From positions 1-38,651 of the forward strand of contig NZ_NJAG01000043.1 in assembly GCF_002872335.1 (NCBI RefSeq): a stretch of 38,651 bases of DNA, read 5' to 3'. A program made the translations under genes and the position numbers. Under the pieces are notes generated by a model. The model saw only the letters and a list, made by a program, of their open reading frames with translations. It searched no databases and was not told where the DNA came from. Below are positions 16,890 through 26,176 of the stretch, one piece after another. Within the stretch, counting starts at the first letter, position 1, and each line of letters starts with the position of its first letter. Source of the stretch: Siphonobacter sp. BAB-5405 (lineage in GTDB: Bacteria > Bacteroidota > Bacteroidia > Cytophagales > Spirosomataceae).

Positions 16890-18334
16890 AAATCTACGCG
16901 TTTCTCCTGCTGATGCTGTGGAATGTTGGTACACTCTGGGCTCAGGAGTACAAACTTACGCTGGTCGAGGCCGTCGAGCAGGCTCGCCATCAGTCGATCG
17001 CCGCTAAACAGGCCATTACCCAGAAAAAGACCACGTACTGGCAATACCGCTCGTTTCTGGCGGATTACCGGCCCCAACTGAGTCTGGATGGTACGCTGCC
17101 GGGTTTCACGCGTTCGTACATTGAAGTCGTGCAACCCGACGGTACCATTGCCTTTCAGCCCGTATCTAACAACAATTCCCTACTAAGCCTGTCGCTAAGC
17201 CAGAGCATTGCCCCGACGGGCGGTACGCTGTACGTGCAAAATCAGTTGCAACGCTTCGACGACTTTGCCCGCGACAACACGCGGTACAATGGCGTTCCTT
17301 TTGAAATGGGTATTCGTCAACCCCTGTTTCGTTACAATGCCATGCGATGGGACCGCCGCATCCAGCCGCTGAAGTATCAGGAAGGCATGCAGCAGTACCT
17401 TTCGTCAATGGAAGAAGTAGCTCTGCAGGCCTCAGGATATTATTTCGATCTGCTGGTAGCTCAGGTGAACTTACAGATTGCCGAGAAAAACCGACAGAAT
17501 AACGACACGCTCTATAAAATTGCCCAGCATAAACTGGAGTTGGGACGTATCTCGCAGAATGACCTGTTGCAATTACAGATGGGAGTACTGACGGCAGAGA
17601 AAGACCTGGCCTCGGCCCAGCAATCGGCTACGGTAGCTTCGCTGCAACTGAATCGGTACATCGGTTTTCGGAATGATCGCATGCCCGAACTGGAAATTCC
17701 AACACAACTGCGGGAGTTTGTCGTGGAGCCGCAAAAGGCCATTGATGAAGCCTTCGCAAACCGGGCCGATGCCGTAGCCTTTAGTCGCCGCCTGCTGGAA
17801 GCCGAACGCGATGTACAGCAGGCCGTGAAGGAGAATGGATTGAACGCCTCGCTGAACGCCACATTCGGGCTATCGAACCGGGGTAGTCAGCCGATGGATG
17901 TCTACCGTAAACCGCAGGATCGGGAGTTTGTGGAGTTGCAGTTTACGCTGCCCATTCTGACCTGGGGCCGGAATAAGGCTCGAACGGAGGTGGCTAAAGC
18001 GAACCGGGAGTTTGCCCAGCAGTCGGTAGAGCAGGATAAGCTGACGTTCGAACAGCAGATTTTCACGCAGGTTACGCTCTTGCAGATGCTCCAAAAACAG
18101 GTACGGCTTACGCGGCTGGCCGACGAGATTGCGGCCAACCGCTACCAGATTGCTCAGGAACGGTTTATCTTAAGCAATCTGAGCGTAACGGATCTGGCGA
18201 TTGCTACGCAGGAGAAGGACCGGGCCAAACGCGATTACATTCTGGCTCTGCGGGATTACTGGCAGTCGTATTACAGCCTGCGGTTGCTGACGCTGTATGA
18301 TTTTGAGCGGAGGGAGAAGATTTGGTATGAATAA
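16886..18334 (+). CDS. TolC family outer-membrane efflux channel
   Basis: Outer-membrane exit duct for the ABC efflux system. It has a signal peptide (MKIYAFLLLMLWNVGTLWAQ), followed by 'YKLTLVEAVEQARHQSIAAKQA', the opening typical of TolC-like repeats. Two long helical repeats follow ('SSMEEVALQASGYYFDLLVAQVNLQIAEKNRQNNDTLYKIAQHKLELGRISQNDLLQLQMGVLTAEKDL' and the related segment in the second half, 'VTLLQMLQKQVRLTRLADEIAANRYQIAQERFILSNLSVTDLAIATQEKDRAKRDYILALRDYWQSYYSLR'). The 482 residues are within the family range. It starts inside the adaptor stop codon. A 347-bp gap holding a copy of the structured repeat separates it from the ATPase gene. Confidence 0.94.
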   Translation: MKIYAFLLLMLWNVGTLWAQEYKLTLVEAVEQARHQSIAAKQAITQKKTTYWQYRSFLADYRPQLSLDGTLPGFTRSYIEVVQPDGTIAFQPVSNNNSLLSLSLSQSIAPTGGTLYVQNQLQRFDDFARDNTRYNGVPFEMGIRQPLFRYNAMRWDRRIQPLKYQEGMQQYLSSMEEVALQASGYYFDLLVAQVNLQIAEKNRQNNDTLYKIAQHKLELGRISQNDLLQLQMGVLTAEKDLASAQQSATVASLQLNRYIGFRNDRMPELEIPTQLREFVVEPQKAIDEAFANRADAVAFSRRLLEAERDVQQAVKENGLNASLNATFGLSNRGSQPMDVYRKPQDREFVELQFTLPILTWGRNKARTEVAKANREFAQQSVEQDKLTFEQQIFTQVTLLQMLQKQVRLTRLADEIAANRYQIAQERFILSNLSVTDLAIATQEKDRAKRDYILALRDYWQSYYSLRLLTLYDFERREKIWYE

Positions 18335-18388
18335 TGTAGAGCGGATTATTGATCTGGTTATACTAAGACGGCACTCGCACTCATTACT

Positions 18389-18503
18389 GGCTGCTAGTAG
18401 CCCATGAGCCACTCCATGCCTGACGACAGTCTGCTCTGGGCCACCGCATTGCGACTGTCGTAGGGCATTCCGCGGCTCACGGGCGGGAGGTATTTTCATC
18501 TTT
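18389..18503 (+). repeat. Structured intergenic repeat, copy B
   Basis: The core GGCCACCGCATTGC (18439-18452), preceded by GCTC at 18433, lies in the loop of a perfect 9-bp stem ACGACAGTC/GACTGTCGT (18423-18431 with 18453-18461). Outside this come GGCAT/ATGCC and TGAGCC/GGCTCA pairings. It opens with GTAG at 18397 and ends in 'GGGCGGGAGG..TTTCATCTTT', like copy A. It lies between the TolC and ATPase genes of the efflux locus. The remaining 180 bp up to the ATPase gene show no promoter that I can identify. Confidence 0.78.
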
Positions 18504-18681
18504 AGCATTTAATGACTGTTCTTCGTCAAGGCTTAGTGGCATTAATTGTACTAAAAGTATAAATGAATGAAATACAGGTGTAGGCTTGGAAAGTAAGTGT
18601 ATAAAGGCTGGTCCTGCGACTAAAAAATGAATTCAAAACATCAGTATTAATAAAACATCAGTAGTTAACCTGACAAACCTT

Positions 18682-19344
18682 ATGATCAAGTTACAGAACG
18701 TTGAGAAAGTGTACCGAACCAGCTCGGTGGAAACGCTGGCCCTGAATAATATTAACCTGACGGTGAACCGGGGCGAATTTGTGTCCATCATGGGGCCTTC
18801 GGGTTGCGGCAAAAGTACGCTGCTGAACATCATGGGATTACTCGACGAGCCTTCCAGCGGACACATTGAAATTGACGGTAGCCGCGTCGAACGGTACCAG
18901 GACAAGGCTCTGGCCCAGTTACGGAATCAGAAGCTAGGTTTTATCTTCCAGAGCTTCCACCTGATTAATGATCTGTCGGTACTCGACAATGTAGAGATTC
19001 CTTTGCTGTACCGGGATAGCACCGCGAAACAACGCCGCGAACTGGCTCAGCAGGCCTTGGAAAAAGTGGGTTTGAGCAACCGGATGAAACACTTTCCCAA
19101 GCAACTTTCGGGTGGACAGAAACAACGCGTAGCCATTGCCCGGGCCATTGTCGGACAACCCGAAATCATTCTGGCCGATGAGCCTACAGGAAACCTGGAC
19201 AGTGCGATGGGCAACGAAATCCTTTCCATTCTGCAAAAACTCAATGAGGATGGAGCCACCATCGTCATGGTTACCCACGACGATGCCATGGCCAAGCGTA
19301 CCCACCGCCTCATTCGCCTCTTCGACGGTACCCAGGTACAGTAA
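18682..19344 (+). CDS. ABC transporter ATP-binding protein (MacB/LolD type)
   Basis: Cytoplasmic ATPase that powers the FtsX/MacB-type permeases encoded next. The 220 residues form one complete ABC domain. Walker A is 'GPSGCGKST' (about 38-46), followed by the Q-loop in 'GFIFQSFHLINDLSVLDNVEIPL', signature 'LSGGQKQRVAIARA', Walker B with D-loop 'IILADEPTGNLDS' and H-loop 'MVTHD'. The 'FQSFHLI..L.VLDNVE.PL' and 'ADEPTGNLDS' wording is typical of the LolD/MacB/FtsE branch, whose members act by mechanotransmission rather than transport through the membrane domain. It lies 38 bp before the first permease gene. Confidence 0.96.
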   Translation: MIKLQNVEKVYRTSSVETLALNNINLTVNRGEFVSIMGPSGCGKSTLLNIMGLLDEPSSGHIEIDGSRVERYQDKALAQLRNQKLGFIFQSFHLINDLSVLDNVEIPLLYRDSTAKQRRELAQQALEKVGLSNRMKHFPKQLSGGQKQRVAIARAIVGQPEIILADEPTGNLDSAMGNEILSILQKLNEDGATIVMVTHDDAMAKRTHRLIRLFDGTQVQ

Positions 19345-19382
19345 GTACGAACCTTTTTGTCACGATTGATCGGATTGATCCT

Positions 19383-20630
19383 ATGCTACTCAATTACATC
19401 AAAATAGCCTGGAAAGTGCTGCTCCGGCACCCTTTCTATACCTTCATTACGCTGTTCGGCATCAGCGTTACGCTGACCGTACTAATGGTGATTACGTCTT
19501 TTTTGGATCACTTACTGGGCTCGCACTATCCCGAAAACAAACGCTACCGGTCGCTGTACGTCACTATGCTGACCCAGACCGATTCATCCCGAAATAGTCG
19601 CAGTCAGGGACCGCCCAGCTTTCGATTTATTAATACCTACGTCAAAACCCTGCAAACGCCCGAGCGGGTAGGCATTTCATCCCAGTTTAGCTTTGCGAAC
19701 GCGTACGTTAATGGGAAACGTATCAAGCTCAATACGAAATACACGGATGCCGATTTCTGGCGGGTAACGGATTTTGAATTTCTGGAAGGAAAACCCTTCA
19801 GCGAGCCACAAATCAAAGGGGGCGATCGCGTCGCCGTCATTACGGATAAGTTACGCAAAGAGTATTTCGAAGACGATGGCAAATCCACCGTTGGTCGGGA
19901 TATTGAAATTGAAGGACTGCGGTATCGGGTAATGGGTGTGGTAAAGGGCAGTCCGGTTACGCGACTGTATACCTATGCCGATGTTTATTTCCCGTATACG
20001 GCTCCTAAAAGCAATTACGAAAAGGGACAAATGCGGGGCAATTTCGTAGGGATCATTCTCGCTAAAACCCCCGCCGATCGTCAGGCGATTCAGGCTGAAT
20101 TTGATCAGGTCATCGGTCGTCTTCCCGCTTCCGGGGAAGAATCCGGCTTTCGTTATAGTCAGTTTGTGGTTAAAGCAGATACCTACATCAATCAGTTTCT
20201 AACGCCCTTTTTTGGCACGGATGACAGTAAGAAGATCTTCTTTTACAGCATCGTCGGTATTATCGTTCTGATGTTCATGTCTTTACCGGCGATTAATCTG
20301 GTGAATGTCAACGTTAGTCGCATTCTGGAACGAGCCTCGGAGATTGGGGTACGGAAAGCCTTCGGAGCACCGGCCCGCACGCTGCTGTGGCAGTTTATTA
20401 TCGAAAACATCTTCATCACCTTTCTGGGCGGCGTACTGGCTCTGATCTTTTCCTATGGTATCATCCAGCTGATCAATCAAAGTGGCTGGATTGCCTATGC
20501 CGACCTGACGATTAACGTTACCGTATTTCTCGTCAGCATCGGTGTATGTCTGGTATTTGGTCTGCTTTCGGGCGTACTACCGGCCTTCCGCATGTCGAAA
20601 CTGAACATTGTAGATGCTCTCAAATCATAA
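19383..20630 (+). CDS. ABC transporter permease, FtsX/MacB type (first of three)
   Basis: Inner-membrane subunit of 415 residues. One N-terminal helix ('PFYTFITLFGISVTLTVLMVITSFL') is followed by a periplasmic MacB-PCD domain of about 230 residues. Three C-terminal helices follow ('IFFYSIVGIIVLMFMSLPAINLVNVN', 'FIIENIFITFLGGVLALIFSYGIIQLI', 'INVTVFLVSIGVCLVFGLLSGVLPAFRMSKLNIVDALKS'). 'RILERASEIGVRKAFGA' is the hallmark coupling region of FtsX domains. It is more distant from the two downstream permeases than they are from each other. It lies 48 bp before the next permease. Confidence 0.93.
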   Translation: MLLNYIKIAWKVLLRHPFYTFITLFGISVTLTVLMVITSFLDHLLGSHYPENKRYRSLYVTMLTQTDSSRNSRSQGPPSFRFINTYVKTLQTPERVGISSQFSFANAYVNGKRIKLNTKYTDADFWRVTDFEFLEGKPFSEPQIKGGDRVAVITDKLRKEYFEDDGKSTVGRDIEIEGLRYRVMGVVKGSPVTRLYTYADVYFPYTAPKSNYEKGQMRGNFVGIILAKTPADRQAIQAEFDQVIGRLPASGEESGFRYSQFVVKADTYINQFLTPFFGTDDSKKIFFYSIVGIIVLMFMSLPAINLVNVNVSRILERASEIGVRKAFGAPARTLLWQFIIENIFITFLGGVLALIFSYGIIQLINQSGWIAYADLTINVTVFLVSIGVCLVFGLLSGVLPAFRMSKLNIVDALKS

Positions 20631-20678
20631 ATCCTCAGGTGTACGCTAACGACGACTCACCTTAAAACATACCCTTCC

Positions 20679-21841
20679 ATGCTTCGCCATTTTTTTACCC
20701 TGATCTGGAATAAACGGAGAACGCACGCACTACTGATCATCGAAATCTGGGCTTCGTTCCTGGTGCTCTTCGGCGTGCTGACCTTCCTGATTTCCAACTT
20801 CCGCAACTACCGCGAGCCCATCGGTTTTTCCTACGAAAACGTATGGGTACTCGAACTGAACAACAACGAGGACACCACGAATATTGGCGACAAAGTACAA
20901 GCATCATGCAACGCATTCGCTCCTACCCGGAAGTGGAAAGTGCCTCCCGGATGAGTTCCAACACGCCGTTTAGCATGAGTAATATGAACAATGGGATCAC
21001 GTATAACAATGTTCATACCATGGCCGAGTTTTACCGTTCAGACGAAGCGTTAGCCCAAACCTTGGACCTGAAGCTAGTTGCGGGCCGCTGGTTCGGTCCC
21101 CAGGATCGGGCTGCTCAGTATACTCCCCTGGTGATTAATAGGAAATTTCAGGAAAAGCTTTTTCCGAACGAAAATCCGATTGGGAAGGTGATTAAACAGG
21201 ATGACAAACACGTCTGGAAGGTGGTCGGAATGGTCGACCATTTCAAAGGAAAAGGTGAATTTACGGGAAATACCCCCGCCGTATTTGAGTCGCTCATGAA
21301 TACGGATTGGGATAAGAATATCCTGATCAAAACGCGTCCCGGCACGGATGCCAACTTCGAAGCCCGGCTCGTCAAAGAGGTGCTGGGGGTCGGTCAGGGC
21401 TGGGGGGCGGAAGTCACGTACCTCACGGAATCCCGTAAAAACCAGCACAACCTGACCTTGGTACCCGTCATCGTTTTTGTAATCATCAGTACTTTTCTGC
21501 TAATTAATGTAGGATTGGGCCTGTTCGGTATTCTAAATTTGAACATTGCCCGTCGAAAAAGTGAAATTGGCCTGCGGCGAGCCATGGGTGCTACGGAGAA
21601 AACCGTATCCATGCAATTTCTGGGTGAAATCTGGGTACTGGCGACGTTTAGTTTGCTCCTGGGCTTACTCTTTGCGGTACAGTTTCCGCTGATGAATGTC
21701 TTCGATATGGATGCCAATATTTACGTGCTGGCCATTATCGCTGCGGTAGGCGTTATTTATCTGCTCGTTACGCTGTGTGCCTGGTACCCGAGTCGTCAGG
21801 CGTCGCTGGTCCAACCAGCGGTGGCGTTGCATGAAGAGTAA
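20679..21841 (+). CDS. ABC transporter permease, FtsX/MacB type (second), with one-base frameshift near 20903
   Basis: The first frame (from 20679, 'MLRHFFTLIWNKRRTHALLIIEIWASFLVLFGVLTFLISNF') fails after 'NIGDKVQA', and the rest is in a different frame from 'IMQRIRSYPEVESASRM' to 'YPSRQASLVQPAVALHEE'. Lined up with its neighbour at 22101-23330 ('EQKKALLQRIRSYPEV'), the two frames join residue for residue as 'DKVQA-IMQRIRSYPEV' if one base, probably an A after the GCA at 20901-20903, is restored. The intact product would have about 387 residues with one N-terminal and three C-terminal helices and 'NIARRKSEIGLRRAMGA'. I read it as one gene with a missing base. It partners with the ATPase at 18682. 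Confidence 0.9.
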
Positions 21842-22100
21842 GGGGGGACTAGTTGATAGTTTTTAGTTGTTTGGTGGTGAGGCAGAGGGTTGGTGTAGGA
21901 GAAAGGTAACAAATCCGATGCCTGGATGGGCCCCTTGTAGCTGATTAGGACGCCTCAAACGAAAGAATGGAATCAGAAAAGGGACAGTTTGTATTATGCT
22001 AAGTGCGATTCCGCCTACTTAAAAAAAGATTGTTGACAGGCCAAAGGCCTAAAGAGGGGGGTGATCAGGTAACCGTGCTTTTCACTGTAAATCTGTTTTT

Positions 22101-23330
22101 ATGCTTCGGCATTTTTTTACATTAATCTGGAATAAACGGAGGGCTCATACCTTACTGATGATTGAAATAGGAGCTTCGTTTCTGGTGCTTTTTGGGGTAT
22201 TCTCTTTGCTGATTGCCAGTTTTCGCAGGTACTGGGATCCGATCGGCTTCAGTTATGAAAACGTTTGGGTACTCAAACTCAGCCAGAAAGAGGGAGCAGG
22301 TGATACCAGAGAGCAGAAGAAGGCCCTTTTGCAACGCATTCGTTCGTATCCGGAGGTGCAACGTGCTTCACTGACGAATCAATCTTTTCCAGAAGGTACT
22401 CAGTCGGACAGCATTAATTACAAGCAACAGGTCAAAACCTCTGCTATCGTTTACGATGCAGACGAAGAATTACTACCTACGCTACAGCTACAATTGAAAG
22501 CAGGCCGCTGGTTTGGGGCTCAGGATCGGGTTTTTGAGATCCCCGATAACTGGGCTCCCAGGGGTGCTAAAGATTGGGCTAGCCTGCCGCGTCCTTCTTA
22601 CGATTACCGCCCTGTGATTGTAAATAAGAAGTTCCAGGAAACCCTGTTTCCGAACGAAGATCCCATCGGGAAGGTCATTAACAGAGGGGCTATGGCCGAA
22701 TGGAGAATCGTTGGAATGGTGGACCATTTCCGAAAAGATCCCCTGGCGGAGGAAGTACCGGTCATGTTTGAAACAGCGGTTGGGCAGTATGGTGCCAGAG
22801 AAATGAGTATGTTGATTAAGACGCGTGCCGGTGTAGACGCTACGTTTCAATCGCAATTGATGAAAGAGGTATCCCAGATAGCAAAGGATGTGGATGCGGA
22901 AATGATCTTTCTGGACGACATCCGCAAACAGGAGTTTAACGATGTAATGGTGCTGATTACTATTTTCCTGTTGATCAGTGGGTTTTTGCTGATGGACGTG
23001 GTGCTGGGTCTGTTTGGTATTTTACATTTGAACATGATTAGCCGGAAAAGCGAAATTGGTCTGCGTCGGGCCATGGGGGCTACGGAAGGAGCGATAACCC
23101 TTCAGTTTATGAGTGAAATCTGGGTACTGACTACCTTTAGCATCGCCGTCAGTCTGGTGGTGGCTCTGCAATTTCCTTTGCTGAATGCCTTCGATATGGA
23201 TGCGAGTGTTTACCTGACGGCAATCCTCGCTGCGATCATTAGCCTTTACGTGCTTGTAACGCTCTGTGCCTGGTACCCCAGCCGTCTGGCCTCACGGATT
23301 CAACCGGCTGTGGCGTTGCACGAGGAGTAA
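22101..23330 (+). CDS. ABC transporter permease, FtsX/MacB type (third, tandem paralogue of the second)
   Basis: 409 residues with the same architecture as the second permease and nearly identical wording at both ends ('MLRHFFTLIWNKRR', 'GFSYENVWVL', 'SRKSEIGLRRAMGATEG', 'LVTLCAWYPSR.AS..QPAVALHEE'). It therefore arose by tandem duplication. Compared with its sister it has an insert of about 20 residues in the periplasmic domain near 'ENWAPRGAKDWASLPRPSYDY'-like sequence (22535-22610). The 259-bp gap between the two copies has only a small AGGCC/GGCCT palindrome (22038-22050) and a G-run, with no clear promoter. The pair may form a heterodimer in the exporter (inference). Confidence 0.92.
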   Translation: MLRHFFTLIWNKRRAHTLLMIEIGASFLVLFGVFSLLIASFRRYWDPIGFSYENVWVLKLSQKEGAGDTREQKKALLQRIRSYPEVQRASLTNQSFPEGTQSDSINYKQQVKTSAIVYDADEELLPTLQLQLKAGRWFGAQDRVFEIPDNWAPRGAKDWASLPRPSYDYRPVIVNKKFQETLFPNEDPIGKVINRGAMAEWRIVGMVDHFRKDPLAEEVPVMFETAVGQYGAREMSMLIKTRAGVDATFQSQLMKEVSQIAKDVDAEMIFLDDIRKQEFNDVMVLITIFLLISGFLLMDVVLGLFGILHLNMISRKSEIGLRRAMGATEGAITLQFMSEIWVLTTFSIAVSLVVALQFPLLNAFDMDASVYLTAILAAIISLYVLVTLCAWYPSRLASRIQPAVALHEE

Positions 23331-23506
23331 CGCTAGTTGTACGTTAGGGGTTGATGGGCCTGGATTGGGTTTATAACATCCCTCAATTGCTTTGATGAGT
23401 GAATCAAACCGGTACATCAATTCATTAGCCTTTCAAGCAATACCTAAAGCGTCAAAAGAATCAGCAGTCACTATCAACCAAAAACCATCCACGAACAACT
23501 AAAAAT

Positions 23507-24873
23507 ATGATTCTTATTGTTGACGATGATCTGGCTATTCGCACTTCGCTGGCCCTGCTACTCAAAAAAGAGGGGTTCCGGGTCATGGGAGCGAGTTCAC
23601 CCGTCGAAACGTTCGACGTACTTCGTCAGCATACACCGGAATTAATTCTACTGGATCTCAACTTTTCGATTGAAACCTCCGGTCGGGAAGGGATGCATTT
23701 ACTGGATCAGATTCGGGAGGCGTATCCCGCTATTCCAGTGATTCTGATTACGGGCTGGGGCAGTATCGATCTGGCGGTACAGGGCATGAAAAAAGGAGCC
23801 CGCGATTTCATTACCAAGCCTGGCAGAACGATCATCTGGTGCAGTCGGTCCGTACCATTCTGAACCTGTCTCAGCCCGTAACATCCTCGCCGGAACGTCA
23901 GAAATTACAGGAAAAATATCAGTTTCAGTACATCGTCGGGCAAGACCCCAAGCTGCTGGACATCCTGCAGACCATTGGCCGCGTGGCTCCTACGGATGCT
24001 CCGGTGCTAATTACGGGCGAAAGTGGTACCGGCAAAGAACTCATTGCCGAAGCCATTCACCTTAACAGCCGCCGGAAAAGTAAACCTTTCGTGAAGGTGA
24101 ACCTCGGCGGAATTTCGGCTACCTTGTTCGAAAGCGAACTATTTGGACACGTACGCGGAGCCTTCACCGACGCCAAAACGGATCGAATCGGGCGTTTTGA
24201 ACTGGCTCACCGGGGTTCCATTTTTCTGGATGAAATCGGCGAGCTGGATTTGTCGAGTCAGGTAAAATTGTTGCGGGTTTTGCAGGAACGGAGCTTCGAG
24301 CCGCTGGGCAGCAGCAAGAGCCGTACCGTAGACGTGCGAATCATTTGTGCGACCAACCGAAATTTGGAGGAAATGGTTGCGAAAGGAACCTTCCGGGAGG
24401 ACTTGTACTATCGCATTAACCTTATTTCGGTGAAACTGCCGCCCCTTCGCGAACGACCCGAGGATATTCCCCTGCTGGCGGAATTTTTCATGAATAACCT
24501 GAAGGAAATCTACCATCGGCCCGCTTTACAACTGAGTCCTACGGCCGTACAATGGCTGAGGACACTGCCTTTACCCGGTAATATTCGTCAGCTAAAAAAT
24601 CTGGTGGAACGAACGGTGCTTCTGTCCGGTCAGGATCGTCTGGAAGTAAAAGATTTCCAGATCAATCTGACCGCGAACACCAGTGCCCCGCGTAGCCTGC
24701 CCGAAGTTGGTACGCTGACCCTGGAAGAAATGGAGTACCACATGATTCAGCGGGCCATGGATTTTCACCAGAATAAGGTAGCCCGGGTTGCCCGTTCGTT
24801 GGGGATTACGCGGTTTGCCCTGTACCGAAGACTTGAAAAATACGGAATTTCCTACGACGCCGACGATGTATGA
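23507..24873 (+). CDS. Sigma-54-dependent response regulator (NtrC family), with one-base frameshift near 23819
   Basis: Phosphorylation-controlled activator of sigma-54 RNA polymerase. The receiver has 'LIVDDDLAIRTSL', Asp50 in 'LILLDLNFS' and Lys in 'DFITKP'. The frame then breaks. Restoring one C to the CC at 23819-23820 gives 'TKPWQNDHLVQSVRTILNL', normal for the family, and continues without further interruption. The AAA+ domain has Walker A 'GESGTGKELIAEAIH', the sigma-54 contact loop written GAFTDA (24157-24174) instead of GAFTGA, Walker B 'GSIFLDEIGEL', and the arginine-finger region 'FREDLYYRINLISVKLPPLRERPEDIP'. The C-terminal Fis-type HTH is 'NKVARVARSLGITRFALYRRLEKYGI'. It overlaps the kinase gene by 4 bp. 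Its likely target is the promoter at 15580. Confidence 0.93.
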
Positions 24874-26150
24874 GGCTAACTACCCGCATGAAGTATATTC
24901 TGTACATGATCGCCCTGCACGTTTTGCTGACGGGGCTGGTCTATCAGGTATTCTTTCAACATAAACTGCTCTTCATAGCGGCAGAAGTGATTCTGTTTAT
25001 CTCTATTGCCATTGCTGCTCAGTTGTACCAGGATTTCAGACAGCCCGTCGCGTTCATTCGCTCGGGCATTGAGGCCATCAAGGACCAGGATTTTACGATC
25101 CGGTTCGTACCCACGGGCAAAGGTGAAGTGGATACGCTGATTGAAGTATACAACCTGATGATCGATCAGCTACGCCAAGAGCGGACGCGGTTGCAGGAGC
25201 AGCATTTTTTTCTGGAGAAACTGATCGAAGCCTCTCCCGTGGGTCTGCTTGTACTGGATTTCGACGAACGCGTGGTTCAGCTCAATCCCACCGCAACCCG
25301 ACAATTCAGTGATAGGATACTCGGGAAAAAGCTCGAGGAAACCGATCAGGGCTTACTCCAGCAAATGAGTACCATGCCCGATGGCGAATCCCGAACGCTC
25401 AAAACGACGGGCATACAAACTTACAAGGTACAGCGTTCCCACCTGATGGATCAGGGTTTTCGACGTTCTTTTTTCATGCTTGAAGAACTGACCAGCGAGC
25501 TGTACGAAATTGAAAAAGCAGCCTACGGAAAAGTCATTCGGATGATGGCTCATGAAGTGAACAATACGCTGGGAGCAACGGACTCGATTCTGCAAACAAC
25601 GCTTGATTTTCTGACCGAGCCGGAATTTTCCGACCTGAGCGAAGCCCTGCGTATTGCCAGCGGCCGCAACGGACGACTAACCCAGTTTATGCGGAATTTT
25701 GCGGATGTGGTACGCCTGCCCTTACCCCGACGGGAAGCCGTTTCACTAAACCGACTGGTGGAGCAGGTAAGCCTGTTTATGCGGGCAACGGCTCTGAATC
25801 AGGGAAGCAGTATTCATACGCCTGAACCGAACGAACCCTGTACACTATACGCGGATACCGCTCAATTGGAACAGGTACTGGTCAACGTTCTGAAAAACGC
25901 CATCGAAGCCGGGGGCACTGAAATCCGCGTTGAAATTCAGAAATCCGAACTGGCGATTCTGAATAACGGCAAGGCGATCACGTCCGAAGAATCAACCCAG
26001 CTATTTAATCCTTTCTACAGTTCGAAACCCCAGGGGCAGGGCATTGGATTGACACTGATTCGGGAGATTCTCGTCAACCACGGTTTTTCTTTTACGCTGA
26101 AAACGCAGGCAGATGGCTGGACGGCGTTTCGGATTCAGTTTGAACGTTAA
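24870..26150 (+). CDS. Sensor histidine kinase (NtrY/NtrB-like), partner of the sigma-54 regulator
   Basis: 426 residues. Two N-terminal helices with almost no periplasmic loop ('YILYMIALHVLLTGLVYQVFF', 'LLFIAAEVILFISIAIAAQLY') suggest sensing inside the membrane or cytoplasm. A HAMP-like segment ('PVAFIRSGIEAIKDQDFTIRFVPTGKGEVDTLIEVYNLMIDQL') and a PAS-like domain ('LIEASPVGLLVLDFDERVVQLNPTATRQF') follow. The H box has His228 in 'MMAHEVNNTLGATDSIL', and the HATPase domain has 'QVLVNVLKNAIEAG' and 'GQGIGLTLIREILVNHG'. The G1 box is short ('LAILNNGKAI'), as in some NtrY-like kinases. The ATGA overlap with the regulator gene fixes the start at 24870 and shows coupling. Confidence 0.94.
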   Translation: MRLTTRMKYILYMIALHVLLTGLVYQVFFQHKLLFIAAEVILFISIAIAAQLYQDFRQPVAFIRSGIEAIKDQDFTIRFVPTGKGEVDTLIEVYNLMIDQLRQERTRLQEQHFFLEKLIEASPVGLLVLDFDERVVQLNPTATRQFSDRILGKKLEETDQGLLQQMSTMPDGESRTLKTTGIQTYKVQRSHLMDQGFRRSFFMLEELTSELYEIEKAAYGKVIRMMAHEVNNTLGATDSILQTTLDFLTEPEFSDLSEALRIASGRNGRLTQFMRNFADVVRLPLPRREAVSLNRLVEQVSLFMRATALNQGSSIHTPEPNEPCTLYADTAQLEQVLVNVLKNAIEAGGTEIRVEIQKSELAILNNGKAITSEESTQLFNPFYSSKPQGQGIGLTLIREILVNHGFSFTLKTQADGWTAFRIQFER

Positions 26151-26176
26151 CCCTAGTCACTTTAATGCGAGTGTGT

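Noticed and set aside
22038-22050. AGGCC/GGCCT palindrome between the paralogous permeases
   Set aside because: Too short and isolated to call an operator or terminator.
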